Source: Auanema rhodensis
Lineage: Eukaryota; Nematoda; Chromadorea; Rhabditida; Rhabditidae
DNA: 64,000 nucleotides
Reading direction: 5' to 3'
Assembly (NCBI GenBank): GCA_964057225.1
Contig: CAXKVF010000093.1
Coordinates: 1 to 64,000, forward strand
Shown: positions 53,326-64,000 of the stretch, in pieces
Position numbering within the stretch: the first letter of the stretch is position 1
Layout: each line of letters begins with the position of its first letter
Position numbers and translations under genes: made by a program
The notes under the pieces: model-generated
The model's database searches: none
The model's input: only the letters and a program-made list of their open reading frames with translations
Told to the model about the DNA's origin: nothing

Positions 53326-54733
53326 ACCAAGTGCACATCACGTGTACATTTAATTAGCATAAATTAAAGTTCACGTAAATTTCAAAGTCATGGTTACCAT
53401 GAACCAATATCAATAAAAATTTGTTTTTAGACTAATATGGACATGGGGAATCTAATTTTGAAAACCGCATCTCTTTATCTTTCACGTGAAGCGAGTTACA
53501 TACCAAGTGCACATCACGTGTACATTTAATTAGCATAAATTAAAGTTCACGTAAATTTCAAAGTCATGGTTACCATGCACCAATATCAATAAAAATTTGT
53601 TTTTAGACTAATATGGACATGGGGAATCTAATTTTGAAAACCGCATCTCTTTATCTTTCACGTGAAGCGAGTTACATACCAAGTGCACATCACGTGTACA
53701 TTTAATTAGCATAAATTAAAGTTCACGTAAATTTCAAAGTCATGGTTACCATGAACCAATATCAATAAAAATTTGTTTTTAGACTAATATGGACATGGGG
53801 AATCTAATTTTGAATACCGCATCTCTTTATCTTTCACGTGAAGCGAGTTACATACCAAGTGCACATCACGTGTACATTTAATTAGCATAAATTAAAGTTC
53901 ACGTAAATTTCAAAGTCATGGTTACCATGCACCAATATCAATAAAAATTTGTTTTTAGACTAATATGGACATGGGGAATCTAATTTTGAAAACCGCATCT
54001 CTTTATCTTTTACGTGAAGCGAGTTACATACCAAGTGCACATCACGTGTACATTTAATTAGCATAAATTAAAGTTCACGTAAATTTCAAAGTCATGGTTA
54101 CCATGCACCAATATCAATAAAAATTTGTTTTTAAACTAATATGGACATGGGGAATCTAATTTTGAAAACCGCATCTCTTTATCTTTCACGTGAAGCGAGT
54201 TACATACCAAGTGCACATCACGTGTACATTTAATTAGCATAAATTAAAGTTCACGTAAATTTCAAAGTCATGGTTACCATGCACCAATATCAATAAAAAT
54301 TTGTTTTTAGACTAATATGGACATGGGGAATCTAATTTTGAAAACCGCATCTCTTTATCTTTCACGTGAAGCGAGTTACATACCAAGTGCACATCACGTG
54401 TACATTTAATTAGCATAAATTAAAGTTCACGTAAATTTCAAAGTCATGGTTACCATGCACCAATATCAATAAAAATTTGTTTTTAGACTAATATGGACAT
54501 GGGGAATCTAATTTTGAAAACCGCATCTCTTTATCTTTCACGTGAAGCGAGTTACATACCAAGTGCACATCACGTGTACATTTAATTAGCATAAATTAAA
54601 GTTCACGTAAATTTCAAAGTCATGGTTACCATGAACCAATATCAATAAAAATTTGTTTTTAGACTAATATGGACATGGGGAATCTAATATTGAAAACCGC
54701 ATCTCTTTATCTTTCACGTGAAGCGAGTTACAT

Positions 54734-55789
54734 ACCAAGTGCACATCACGTGTACATTTAATTAGCATAAATTAAAGTTCACGTAACTTTCAAAGTCATG
54801 GTTACCATGCACCAATATCAATAAAAATTTGTTTTTAGACTAATATGGACATGGGGAATCTAATTTTGAAAACCGCATCTCTTTATCTTTCACGTGAAGC
54901 GAGTTACATACCAAGTGCACATCACGTGTACATTTAATTAGCATAAATTAAAGTTCACGTAAATTTCAAAGTCATGGTTACCATGAACCAATATCAATAA
55001 AAATTTGTTTTTAGACTAATATGGACATGGGGAATCTAATTTTGAAAACCGCATCTCTTTATCTTTCACGTGAAGCGAGTAACATACCAAGTGCACATCA
55101 CGTGTACATTTAATTAGCATAAATTAAAGTTCACGTAAATTTCAAAGTCATGGTTACCATGCACCAATATCAATAAAAATTTGTTTTTAGACTAATATGG
55201 ACATGGGGAATCTAATTTTGAAAACCGCATCTCCTTATCTTTCACGTGAAGCGAGTTACATACCAAGTGCACATCACGTGTACATTTAATTAGCATAAAT
55301 TAAAGTTCACGTAAATTTCAAAGTCATGGTTACCATGCACCAATATCAATAAAAATTTGTTTTTAGACTAATGTGGACATGGGGAATCTAATTTTGAAAA
55401 CCGCATCTCTTTATCTTTCACGTGAAGCGAGTTACATACCAAGTGCACATCACGTGTACATTTAATTAGCATTAATTAAAGTTCACGTAAATTTCAAAGT
55501 CATGGTTACCATGAACCAATATCAATAAAAATTTGTTTTTAGACTAATATGGACATGGGGAATCTAATTTTGAAAACCGCATCTCTTTATCTTTCACGTG
55601 AAGCGAGTTACATACCAAGTGCACATCACGTGTACATTTAATTAGCATAAATTAAAGTTCACGTAAATTTCAAAGTCATGGTTACCATGAACCAATATCA
55701 ATAAAAATTTGTTTTTAGACTAATATGGACATGGGAAATCTAATTTTGAATACCGCATCTCTTTATCTTTCACGTGAAGCGAGTTACAT
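54734..55789 (+). repeat. 6-monomer repeat, copy 1 (1,056 bp)
   Basis: Order: GTAACTTTC monomer, A77 ending GAGTAACAT, C149, common with AATGTGGAC, T36+A77, A77 with GGGAAATC and T138. The next 880 bp repeat this order without the AATGTGGAC monomer. The double marker GGGAAATC plus T138 (55614 and 56494) makes the relation clear. Confidence 0.85.
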
Positions 55790-56669
55790 ACCAAGTGCAC
55801 ATCACGTGTACATTTAATTAGCATAAATTAAAGTTCACGTAACTTTCAAAGTCATGGTTACCATGCACCAATATCAATAAAAATTTGTTTTTAGACTAAT
55901 ATGGACATGGGGAATCTAATTTTGAAAACCGCATCTCTTTATCTTTCACGTGAAGCGAGTTACATACCAAGTGCACATCACGTGTACATTTAATTAGCAT
56001 AAATTAAAGTTCACGTAAATTTCAAAGTCATGGTTACCATGAACCAATATCAATAAAAATTTGTTTTTAGACTAATATGGACATGGGGAATCTAATTTTG
56101 AAAACCGCATCTCTTTATCTTTCACGTGAAGCGAGTAACATACCAAGTGCACATCACGTGTACATTTAATTAGCATAAATTAAAGTTCACGTAAATTTCA
56201 AAGTCATGGTTACCATGCACCAATATCAATAAAAATTTGTTTTTAGACTAATATGGACATGGGGAATCTAATTTTGAAAACCGCATCTCCTTATCTTTCA
56301 CGTGAAGCGAGTTACATACCAAGTGCACATCACGTGTACATTTAATTAGCATTAATTAAAGTTCACGTAAATTTCAAAGCCATGGTTACCATGAACCAAT
56401 ATCAATAAAAATTTGTTTTTAGACTAATATGGACATGGGGAATCTAATTTTGAAAACCGCATCTCTTTATCTTTCACGTGAAGCGAGTTACATACCAAGT
56501 GCACATCACGTGTACATTTAATTAGCATAAATTAAAGTTCACGTAAATTTCAAAGTCATGGTTACCATGAACCAATATCAATAAAAATTTGTTTTTAGAC
56601 TAATATGGACATGGGAAATCTAATTTTGAATACCGCATCTCTTTATCTTTCACGTGAAGCGAGTTACAT
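55790..56669 (+). repeat. 5-monomer repeat, copy 2 (880 bp)
   Basis: Order: GTAACTTTC, A77 with GAGTAACAT, C149, T36+A77 with GCCATGG, A77 with GGGAAATC and T138. It equals the preceding block minus one monomer. A deletion inside or between adjacent monomers at the third/fourth position would explain the difference. Confidence 0.85.
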
Positions 56670-57725
56670 ACCAAGTGCACATCACGTGTACATTTAATTA
56701 GCATAAATTAAAGTTCACGTAAATTTCAAAGTCATGGTTACCATGCACCAATATCAATAAAAATTTGTTTTTAGACTAATATGGACATGGGGAATCTAAT
56801 TTTGAAAACCGCATCTCCTTATCTTTCACGTGAAGCGAGTTACATACCAAGTGCACATCACGTGTACATTTAATTAGCATAAATTAAAGTTCACGTAAAT
56901 TTCAAAGTCATGGTTACCATGCACCAATATCAATAAAAATTTGTTTTTAGACTAATATGGACATGGGGAATCTAATTTTGAAAACCGCATCTCTTTATCT
57001 TTCACGTGAAGCGAGTTACATACCAAGTGCACATCACGTGTACATTTAATTAGCATAAATTAAAGTTCACGTAAATTTCAAAGTCATGGTTACCATGCAC
57101 CAATACCAATAAAAATTTGTTTTTAGACTAATATGGACATGGGGAATCTAATTTTGAAAACCGCATCTCTTTATCTTTCACGTGAAGCGAGTTACATACC
57201 AAGTGCACATCACGTGTACATTTAATTAGCATTAATTAAAGTTCACGTAAATTTCAAAGTCATGGTTACCATGAACCAATATCAATAAAAATTTGTTTTT
57301 AGACTAATATGGACATGGGGAATCTAATTTTGAAAACCGCATCTCTTTATCTTTCACGTGAAGCGAGTTACATACCAAGTGCACATCACGTGTACATTTA
57401 ATTAGCATAAATTAAAGTTCACGTAAATTTCAAAGTCATGGTTACCATGAACCAATATCAATAAAAATTTGTTTTTAGACTAATATGGACATGGGGAATC
57501 TAATTTTGAAAACCGCATCTCTTTATCTTTCACGTGAAGCGAGTTACATACCAAGTGCACATCACGTGTACATTTAATTAGCATAAATTAAAGTTCACGT
57601 AAATTTCAAAGTCATGGTTACCATGCACCAATATCAATAAAAATTTGTTTTTAGACTAATATGGACATGGGGAATCTAATTTTGAAAACCGCATCTCTTT
57701 ATCTTTCACGTGAAGCGAGTTACAT

Positions 57726-58957
57726 ACTAAGTGCACATCACGTGTACATTTAATTAGCATAAATTAAAGTTCACGTAAATTTCAAAGTCATGGTTACCAT
57801 GAACCAATATCAATAAAAATTTGTTTTTAGACTAATATGGACATGGGGAATCTAATTTTGAAAACCGCATCTCTTTATCTTTCACGTGAAGCGAGTTACA
57901 TACCAAGTGCACATCACGTGTACATTTAATTAGCATAAATTAAAGTTCACGTAAATTTCAAAGTCATGGTTACCATGAACCAATATCAAAAAAATTTTGT
58001 TTTTAGACTAATATGGACATGGGGAATCTAATATTGAAAACCGCATCTCTTTATCTTTCACGTGAAGCGAGTTACATACCAAGTGCACATCACGTGTACA
58101 TTTAATTAGCATAAATTAAAGTTCACGTAAATTTCAAAGTCATGGTTACCATGAACCAATATCAATAAAAATTTGTTTTTAGACTAATATGGACATGGGG
58201 AATCTAATTTTGAAAACCGCATCTCTTTATCTTTCACGTGAAGCGAGTTACATACCAAGTGCACATCACGTGTACATTTAATTAGCATAAATTAAAGTTC
58301 ACGTAAATTTCAAAGTCATGGTTACCATGAACCAATATCAATAAAAATTTGTTTTTAGACTAATATGGACATGGGGAATCTAATTTTGAAAACCGCATCT
58401 CTTTATCTTTCACGTGAAGCGAGTTACATACTAAGTGCACATCACGTGTACATTTAATTAGCATAAATTAAAGTTCACGTAAATTTCAAAGTCATGGTTA
58501 CCATGAACCAATATCAATAAAAATTTGTTTTTAGACTAATATGGACATGGGGAATCTAATTTTGAAAACCGCATCTCTTTATCTTTCACGTGAAGCGAGT
58601 TACATACCAAGTGCACATCACGTGTACATTTAATTAGCATAAATTAAAGTTCACGTAAATTTCAAAGTCATGGTTACCATGAACCAATATCAATAAAAAT
58701 TTGTTTTTAGACTAATATGGACATGGGGAATCTAATTTTGAAAACCGCATCTCTTTATCTTTCACGTGAAGCGAGTTACATACTAAGTGCACATCACGTG
58801 TACATTTAATTAGCATAAATTAAAGTTCACGTAAATTTCAAAGTCATGGTTACCATGAACCAATATCAATAAAAATTTGTTTTTAGACTAATATGGACAT
58901 GGGGAATCTAATTTTGAAAACCGCATCTCTTTATCTTTCACGTGAAGCGAGTTACAT
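57726..58957 (+). repeat. Run of seven consecutive A77 monomers with T3 dimer
   Basis: All seven monomers have A77, the longest such run I saw. T3 (ACTAAGTG) marks those at 57726, 58430 and 58782; the last two are two monomers apart and suggest a 352-bp dimer duplication. The monomer at 57902 also has CAAAAAAATTTTG and A132. Confidence 0.75.
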
Positions 58958-59485
58958 ACCAAGTGCACATCACGTGTACATTTAATTAGCATAAATTAAA
59001 GTTCACGTAAATTTCAAAGTCATGGTTACCATGCACCAATATCAATAAAAATTTGTTTTTAGACTAATATGGACATGGGGAATCTAATTTTGAAAACCGC
59101 ATCTCTTTATCTTTCACGTGAAGCGAGTTACATACCAAGTGCACATCACGTGTACATTTAATTAGCATAAATTAAAGTTCACGTAAATTTCAAAGTCATG
59201 GTTACCATGCACTAATATCAATAAAAATTTGTTTTTAGACTAATATGGACATGGGGAATCTAATTTTGAAAACCGCATCTCTTTATCTTTCACGTGAAGC
59301 GAGTTACATACCAAGTGCACATCACGTGTACATTTAATTAGCATAAATTAAAGTTCACGTAAATTTCAAAGTCATGGTTACCATGAACCAATATCAATAA
59401 AAATTTGTTTTTAGACTAATATGGACATGGGGAATCTAATATTGAAAACCGCATCTCTTTATCTTTCACGTGAAGCGAGTTACAT

Positions 59486-59661
59486 ACCAAGTGCACATCA
59501 CGTGTACATTTAATTAGCATAAATTAAAGTTCACGTAAATTTCAAAGTCATGGTTACCATGAACCAATATCAATAAAAATTTGTTTTTAGAATAATATGG
59601 ACATGGGGAATCTAATTTTGAAAACCGCATCTCTTTATCTTTCACGTGAAGCGAGTTACAT
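59486..59661 (+). repeat. Monomer with C107 to A (TAGAATAATATGG)
   Basis: This single substitution removes a TAG on the minus strand and so joins two short open stretches into a 60-codon minus-strand frame (59514-59696). The frame lies wholly in satellite sequence and starts in the neighbouring monomer. It has no recognisable domain, so it is not called as a gene. Confidence 0.9.
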
Positions 59662-60013
59662 ACCAAGTGCACATCACGTGTACATTTAATTAGCATAAAT
59701 TAAAGTTCACGTAAATTTCAAAGTCATGGTTACCATGCACCAATATCAATAAAAATTTGTTTTTAAACTAATATGGACATGGGGAATCTAATTTTGAAAA
59801 CCGCATCTCTTTATCTTTCACGTGAAGCGAGTTACATACCAAGTGCACATCACGTGTACATTTAATTAGCATAAATTAAAGTTCACGTAAATTTCAAAGT
59901 CATGGTTACCATGCACCAATATCAATAAAAATTTGTTTTTAGACTAATATGGACATGGGGAATCTAATTTTGAAAACCGCATCTCTTTATCTTTCACGTG
60001 AAGCGAGTTACAT

Positions 60014-61340
60014 ACCAAGTGCACATCACGTGTACATTTAATTAGCATAAATTAAAGTTCACGTAAATTTCAAAGTCATGGTTACCATGCACCAATATGA
60101 ATAAAAATTTGTTTTTAGACTAATATGGACATGGGGAATCTAATTTTGAAAACCGCATCTCCTTATCTTTCACGTGAAGCGAGTTACATACCAAGTGCAC
60201 ATCACGTGTACATTTAATTAGCATAAATTAAAGTTCACGTAAATTTCAAAGTCATGGTTACCATGCACCAATATCAATAAAAATTTGTTTTTAGACTAAT
60301 ATGGACATGGGGAATCTAATTTTGAAAACCGCATCTCTTTATCTTTCACGTGAAGCGAGTTACATACCAAGTGCACATCACGTGTACATTTAATTAGCAT
60401 TAATTAAAGTTCACGTAAATTTCAAAGTCATGGTTACCATGAACCAATATCAATAAAAATTTGTTTTTAGACTAATATGGACATGGGGAATCTAATTTTG
60501 AAAACCGCATCTCTTTATCTTTCACGTGAAGCGAGTTACATACCAAGTGCACATCACGTGTACATTTAATTAGCATAAATTAAAGTTCACGTAAATTTCA
60601 AAGTCATGGTTACCATGCACCAATATCAATAAAAATTTGTTTTTAGACTAATATGGACATGGGGAATCTAATTTTGAAAACCGCATCTCTTTATCTTTCA
60701 CGTGAAGCGAGTTACATACCAAGTGCACATCACGTGTACATTTAATTAGCATAAATTAAAGTTCACGTAAATTTCAAAGTCATGGTTACCATGCACCAAT
60801 ATCAATAAAAATTTGTTTTTAAACTAATATGGACATGGGGAATCTAATTTTGAAAACCGCATCTCTTTATCTTTCACGTGAAGCGAGTTACATACCAAGT
60901 GCACATCACGTGTACATTTAATTAGCATAAATTAAAGTTCACGTAAATTTCAAAGTCATGGTTACCATGCACCAATATGAATAAAAATTTGTTTTTAGAC
61001 TAATATGGACATGGGGAATCTAATTTTGAAAACCGCATCTCCTTATCTTTCACGTGAAGCGAGTTACATACCAAGTGCACATCACGTGTACATTTAATTA
61101 GCATAAATTAAAGTTCACGTAAATTTCAAAGTCATGGTTACCATGCACCAATATCAATAAAAATTTGTTTTTAGACTAATATGGACATGGGGAATCTAAT
61201 TTTGAAAACCGCATCTCTTTATCTTTCACGTGAAGCGAGTTACATACCAAGTACACATCACGTGTACATTTAATTAGCATTAATTAAAGAATTAAAGTGA
61301 AAACCGCATCTCTTTATCTTTCACGTGAAGCGAGTTACAT
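60014..61340 (+). repeat. 5-monomer repeat (880 bp) and its truncated second copy
   Basis: C149 with TATGAATAA, common, T36+A77, common, A105 at 60014-60893 restarts at 60894 with the same C149+TATGAATAA monomer, then common, then T36. The second copy is cut off by the 95-bp truncated monomer at 61246. The trio C149-common-T36 recurs at 61517-62044 and also at 44527-45054. Confidence 0.8.
61246..61340 (+). repeat. Truncated 95-bp monomer (89-bp deletion, 8-bp filler)
   Basis: The monomer keeps positions 1-44 (with A8 and T36) and 134-176. Positions 45-133 are missing, and in their place is a second copy of AATTAAAG, the 8 bases just before the break (junction at about 61289-61298). The arithmetic fits: 44 + 8 + 43 = 95. 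A templated filler at a deletion junction is typical of end-joining or replication slippage. The deletion removes the CATGGTTACCATG and A-tract dyads and one CACGTA. Confidence 0.93.
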
Positions 61341-62044
61341 ACCAAGTGCACATCACGTGTACATTTAATTAGCATTAATTAAAGTTCACGTAAATTTAAA
61401 AGTCATGGTTACCATGAACCAATATCAATAAAAATTTGTTTTTAGACTAATATGGACATGGGGAATCTAATTTTGAAAACCGCATCTCTTTATCTTTCAC
61501 GTGAAGCGAGTTACATACCAAGTGCACATCACGTGTACATTTAATTAGCATAAATTAAAGTTCACGTAAATTTCAAAGTCATGGTTACCATGCACCAATA
61601 TCAATAAAAATTTGTTTTTAGACTAATATGGACATGGGGAATCTAATTTTGAAAACCGCATCTCCTTATCTTTCACGTGAAGCGAGTTACATACCAAGTG
61701 CACATCACGTGTACATTTAATTAGCATAAATTAAAGTTCACGTAAATTTCAAAGTCATGGTTACCATGCACCAATATCAATAAAAATTTGTTTTTAGACT
61801 AATATGGACATGGGGAATCTAATTTTGAAAACCGCATCTCTTTATCTTTCACGTGAAGCGAGTTACATACCAAGTGCACATCACGTGTACATTTAATTAG
61901 CATTAATTAAAGTTCACGTAAATTTAAAAGTCATGGTTACCATGAACCAATATCAATAAAAATTTGTTTTTAGACTAATATGGACATGGGGAATCTAATT
62001 TTGAAAACCGCATCTCTTTATCTTTCACGTGAAGCGAGTTACAT
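61341..62044 (+). repeat. T36 monomers with AATTTAAAAG, 528 bp apart
   Basis: The monomers at 61341 and 61869 share T36, A77 and the private AATTTAAAAG (C58 to A). They are three monomers apart, with C149 and common monomers between. This is a local duplication right next to the truncated monomer. Confidence 0.75.
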
Positions 62045-63100
62045 ACCAAGTGCACATCACGTGTACATTTAATTAGCATAAATTAAAGTTCACGTAAATT
62101 TCAAAGTCATGGTTACCATGCACCAATATCAATAAAAATTTGTTTTTAGACTAATATGGACATGGGGAATCTAATTTTGAAAACCGCATCTCTTTATCTT
62201 TCACGTGAAGCGAGTTACATACTAAGTGCACATCACGTGTACATTTAATTAGCATAAATTAAAGTTCACGTAAATTTCAAAGTCATGGTTACCATGAACC
62301 AATATCAATAAAAATTTGTTTTTAGACTAATATGGACATGGGGAATCTAATTTTGAAAACCGCATCTCTTTATCTTTCACGTGAAGCGAGTTACATACCA
62401 AGTGCACATCACGTGTACATTTAATTAGCATAAATTAAAGTTCACGTAAATTTCAAAGTCATGGTTACCATGAACCAATATCAATAAAAATTTGTTTTTA
62501 GACTAATATGGACATGGGGAATCTAATATTGAAAACCGAATCTCTTTATCTTTCACGTGAAGCGAGTTACATACCAAGTGCACATCACGTGTACATTTAA
62601 TTAGCATAAATTAAAGTTCACGTAAATTTCAAAGTCATGGTTACCATGCACCAATATCAATAAAAATTTGTTTTTAGACTAATATGGACATGGGGAATCT
62701 AATTTTGAAAACCGCATCTCTTTATCTTTCACGTGAAGCGAGTTACATACCAAGTGCACATCACGTGTACATTTAATTAGCATAAATTAAAGTTCACGTA
62801 AATTTCAAAGTCATGGTTACCATGCACCAATATCAATAAAAATTTGTTTTTAGACTAATATGGACATGGGGAATCTAATTTTGAAAACCGCATCTCTTTA
62901 TCTTTCACGTGAAGCGAGTTACATACCAAGTGCACATCACGTGTACATTTAATTAGCATAAATTAAAGTTCACGTAAATTTCAAAGTCATGGTTACCATG
63001 CACCAATATCAATAAAAATTTGTTTTTAGACTAATATGGACATGGGGAATCTAATTTTGAAAACCGCATCTCTTCATCTTTCACGTGAAGCGAGTTACAT

Positions 63101-63121
63101 ACCAAGTGAAGCGAGTTACAT
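63101..63121 (+). repeat. 21-bp partial duplication between monomers
   Basis: After the monomer ending at 63100, the sequence reads ACCAAGTG and then jumps back to AAGCGAGTTACAT before the next full monomer at 63122. This duplicates 21 bp spanning the monomer junction. The two break ends share GTG (positions 161-163 and 6-8), so it is a microhomology-sized jump. The preceding monomer (62925) carries C151 without T154, otherwise a zone I type. Confidence 0.93.
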
Positions 63122-64000
63122 ACCAAGTGCACATCACGTGTACATTTAATTAGCATAAATTAAAGTTCACGTAAATTTCAAAGTCATGGTTACCATGCAC
63201 CAATATCAATAAAAATTTGTTTTTAGACTAATATGGACATGGGGAATCTAATTTTGAAAACCGCATCTCTTTATCTTTCACGTGAAGCGAGTTACATACC
63301 AAGTGCACATCACGTGTACATTTAATTAGCATAAATTAAAGTTCACGTAAATTTCAAAGTCATGGTTACCATGAACCAATATCAATAAAAATTTGTTTTT
63401 AGACTAATATGGACATGGGGAATCTAATTTTGAAAACCGCATCTCTTTATCTTTCACGTGAAGCGAGTTACATACCAAGTGCACATCACGTGTACATTTA
63501 ATTAGCATTAATTAAAGTTCACGTAAATTTCAAAGTCATGGTTACCATGAACCAATATCAATAAAAATTTGTTTTTAGACTAATATGGACATGGGGAATC
63601 TAATTTTGAAAACCGCATCTCTTTATCTTTCACGTGAAGCGAGTTACATACCAAGTGCACATCACGTGTACATTTAATTAGCATAAATTAAAGTTCACGT
63701 AAATTTCAAAGTCATGGTTACCATGAACCAATATCAATAAAAATTTGTTTTTAGACTAATATGGACATGGGGAATCTAATTTTGAAAACCGCATCTCTTT
63801 ATCTTTCACGTGAAGCGAGTTACATACCAAGTGCACATCACGTGTACATTTAATTAGCATAAATTAAAGTTCACGTAAATTTCAAAGTCATGGTTACCAT
63901 GCACCAATATCAATAAAAATTTGTTTTTAGACTAATATGGACATGGGGAATCTAATTTTGAAAACCGCATCTCTTTATCTTTCACGTGAAGCGAGTTACA

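Larger units (their letters stand above)
1..64000 (+). repeat. 176-bp satellite DNA array, 364 head-to-tail monomers
   Basis: The same 176-bp unit recurs from the first to the last base, always in the same orientation. Reading the recurrence of ACCAAGTGCAC gives starts every 176 bp apart from five local phase shifts. By eye most monomers differ from the first by zero to a few substitutions, so the array is highly homogenised. No gene, tRNA, rRNA, transposon or unique sequence longer than a few bases interrupts it. The unit is about 32% G+C and nucleosome-sized. Long tandem satellites of 150-180 bp with higher-order repeats are typical of eukaryotic centromeres and pericentromeres; that location is inference, since no flanking sequence is visible. 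Subtelomeric or interstitial heterochromatin is an alternative. Because 176 is not a multiple of three and every frame meets stops, the array is non-coding. Confidence 0.99.
42063..64000 (+). repeat. Zone III of the array (T36, A11, T3, T138 markers)
   Basis: This zone has about 125 monomers. Markers confined to it, as far as I can see, are T36 (CATTAATTAAAG) and A11 (GTGCAAATC at 43999, 45407 and 48927). T3 (ACTAAGTG) occurs at 48751, 51215, 57726, 58430, 58782 and 62221. A132 (AATATTG) occurs at 51215, 54558, 57902, 59310 and 62397. The C151+T154 type of zone II is absent. A77 monomers are commoner than in zone I. HOR structure is present but more degraded, and all gross rearrangements in the window are here. 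There is no gene in it. Confidence 0.85.

Noticed and set aside
59514-59696. 60-codon minus-strand open reading frame
   Set aside because: It lies entirely in satellite sequence and exists only because C107 to A at about 59592 removes a TAG present in the same frame in the other monomers. It has no domain, no promoter context and no conservation across the array.
1-64000. CRISPR array
   Set aside because: There are no unique spacers: the whole 176-bp unit repeats without intervening variable sequence, and no cas gene is present.
1-64000. CENP-B box
   Set aside because: I looked for the TTCG....A..CGGG pattern on both strands of the reference monomer and found no acceptable match. The only CG-containing words are CACGTG, CACGTA, ACCGCA and GCGAG.
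1-64000. Telomere-type or simple microsatellite repeats
   Set aside because: No TTAGGG, TTTAGGG or TTAGG runs and no dinucleotide or trinucleotide tracts were seen; the A and T runs are part of the monomer.
1-64000. rDNA or 5S spacer array
   Set aside because: No 5S, 18S or 28S-like conserved segment and no internal pol III A/C-box pattern could be recognised in the monomer.
1-64000. Iteron-type plasmid or phage origin
   Set aside because: The unit is far too long and too many times repeated for iterons, and there is no replication gene or any bacterial gene in 64 kb.

Overview
The whole 64 kb window is one uninterrupted head-to-tail satellite DNA array. The monomer is 176 bp and about 32% G+C (57 of 176 bases in the first copy). 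I count 364 monomers, all on the same strand, with no transposon, inversion, unique spacer, RNA gene or credible protein gene. A tandem satellite of this size, with a nucleosome-scale unit and higher-order repeats (HORs), points to a eukaryotic chromosome, most likely centromeric or pericentromeric heterochromatin. The species cannot be read from the sequence. Three short words resemble, from memory, the Arabidopsis 180-bp centromere repeat, so a Brassicaceae plant is one weak possibility.

Numbering used throughout: monomer position 1 is the A of ACCAAGTGCAC, so window base 1 is monomer position 1. Monomers start at 1+176k (up to 1761), 1936+176k (up to 41888), 42063+176k (up to 53151), 53326+176k (up to 61246), 61341+176k (up to 62925) and 63122+176k (up to 63826). 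The phase changes at only five places: single-base deletions in the monomers at 1761, 41888 and 53151; an 89-bp deletion with 8 bp of filler in the monomer at 61246; and a 21-bp duplication at 63101. The last monomer lacks its final base because the window ends.

Layout by diagnostic variants. Zone I (1 to about 22.0 kb) has C10, G84 and C151 monomers, an 8-monomer HOR (2816-5631), a second 8-monomer repeat (7040-9679) and a ~6 kb near-tandem duplication (9680-15839 and 16016-21999). Zone II (about 22.0-41.9 kb) is marked by the C151+T154 type and many A105 monomers. It holds a 16/13-monomer block pair (28688-31503 and 32208-34495), then two tandem copies of a 21-monomer, 3,696-bp HOR (34496-38191 and 38192-41887). 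Zone III (about 41.9 kb to the end) is marked by T36, A11, T3 and T138 variants. It shows a degraded 19-monomer (~3.34 kb) periodicity, shorter 5-6-monomer repeats, and the only gross structural breaks, between 61.2 and 63.1 kb.

Within each monomer the notable structure is a series of short dyads and three CACGT words spaced 32 and 33 bp apart, about three helical turns. Two of the commonest variants (A77 and T36) lengthen dyads. The array appears to evolve by unequal exchange and conversion of multi-monomer blocks. Any function would be structural (chromatin, kinetochore, transcription of satellite RNA) rather than protein coding.
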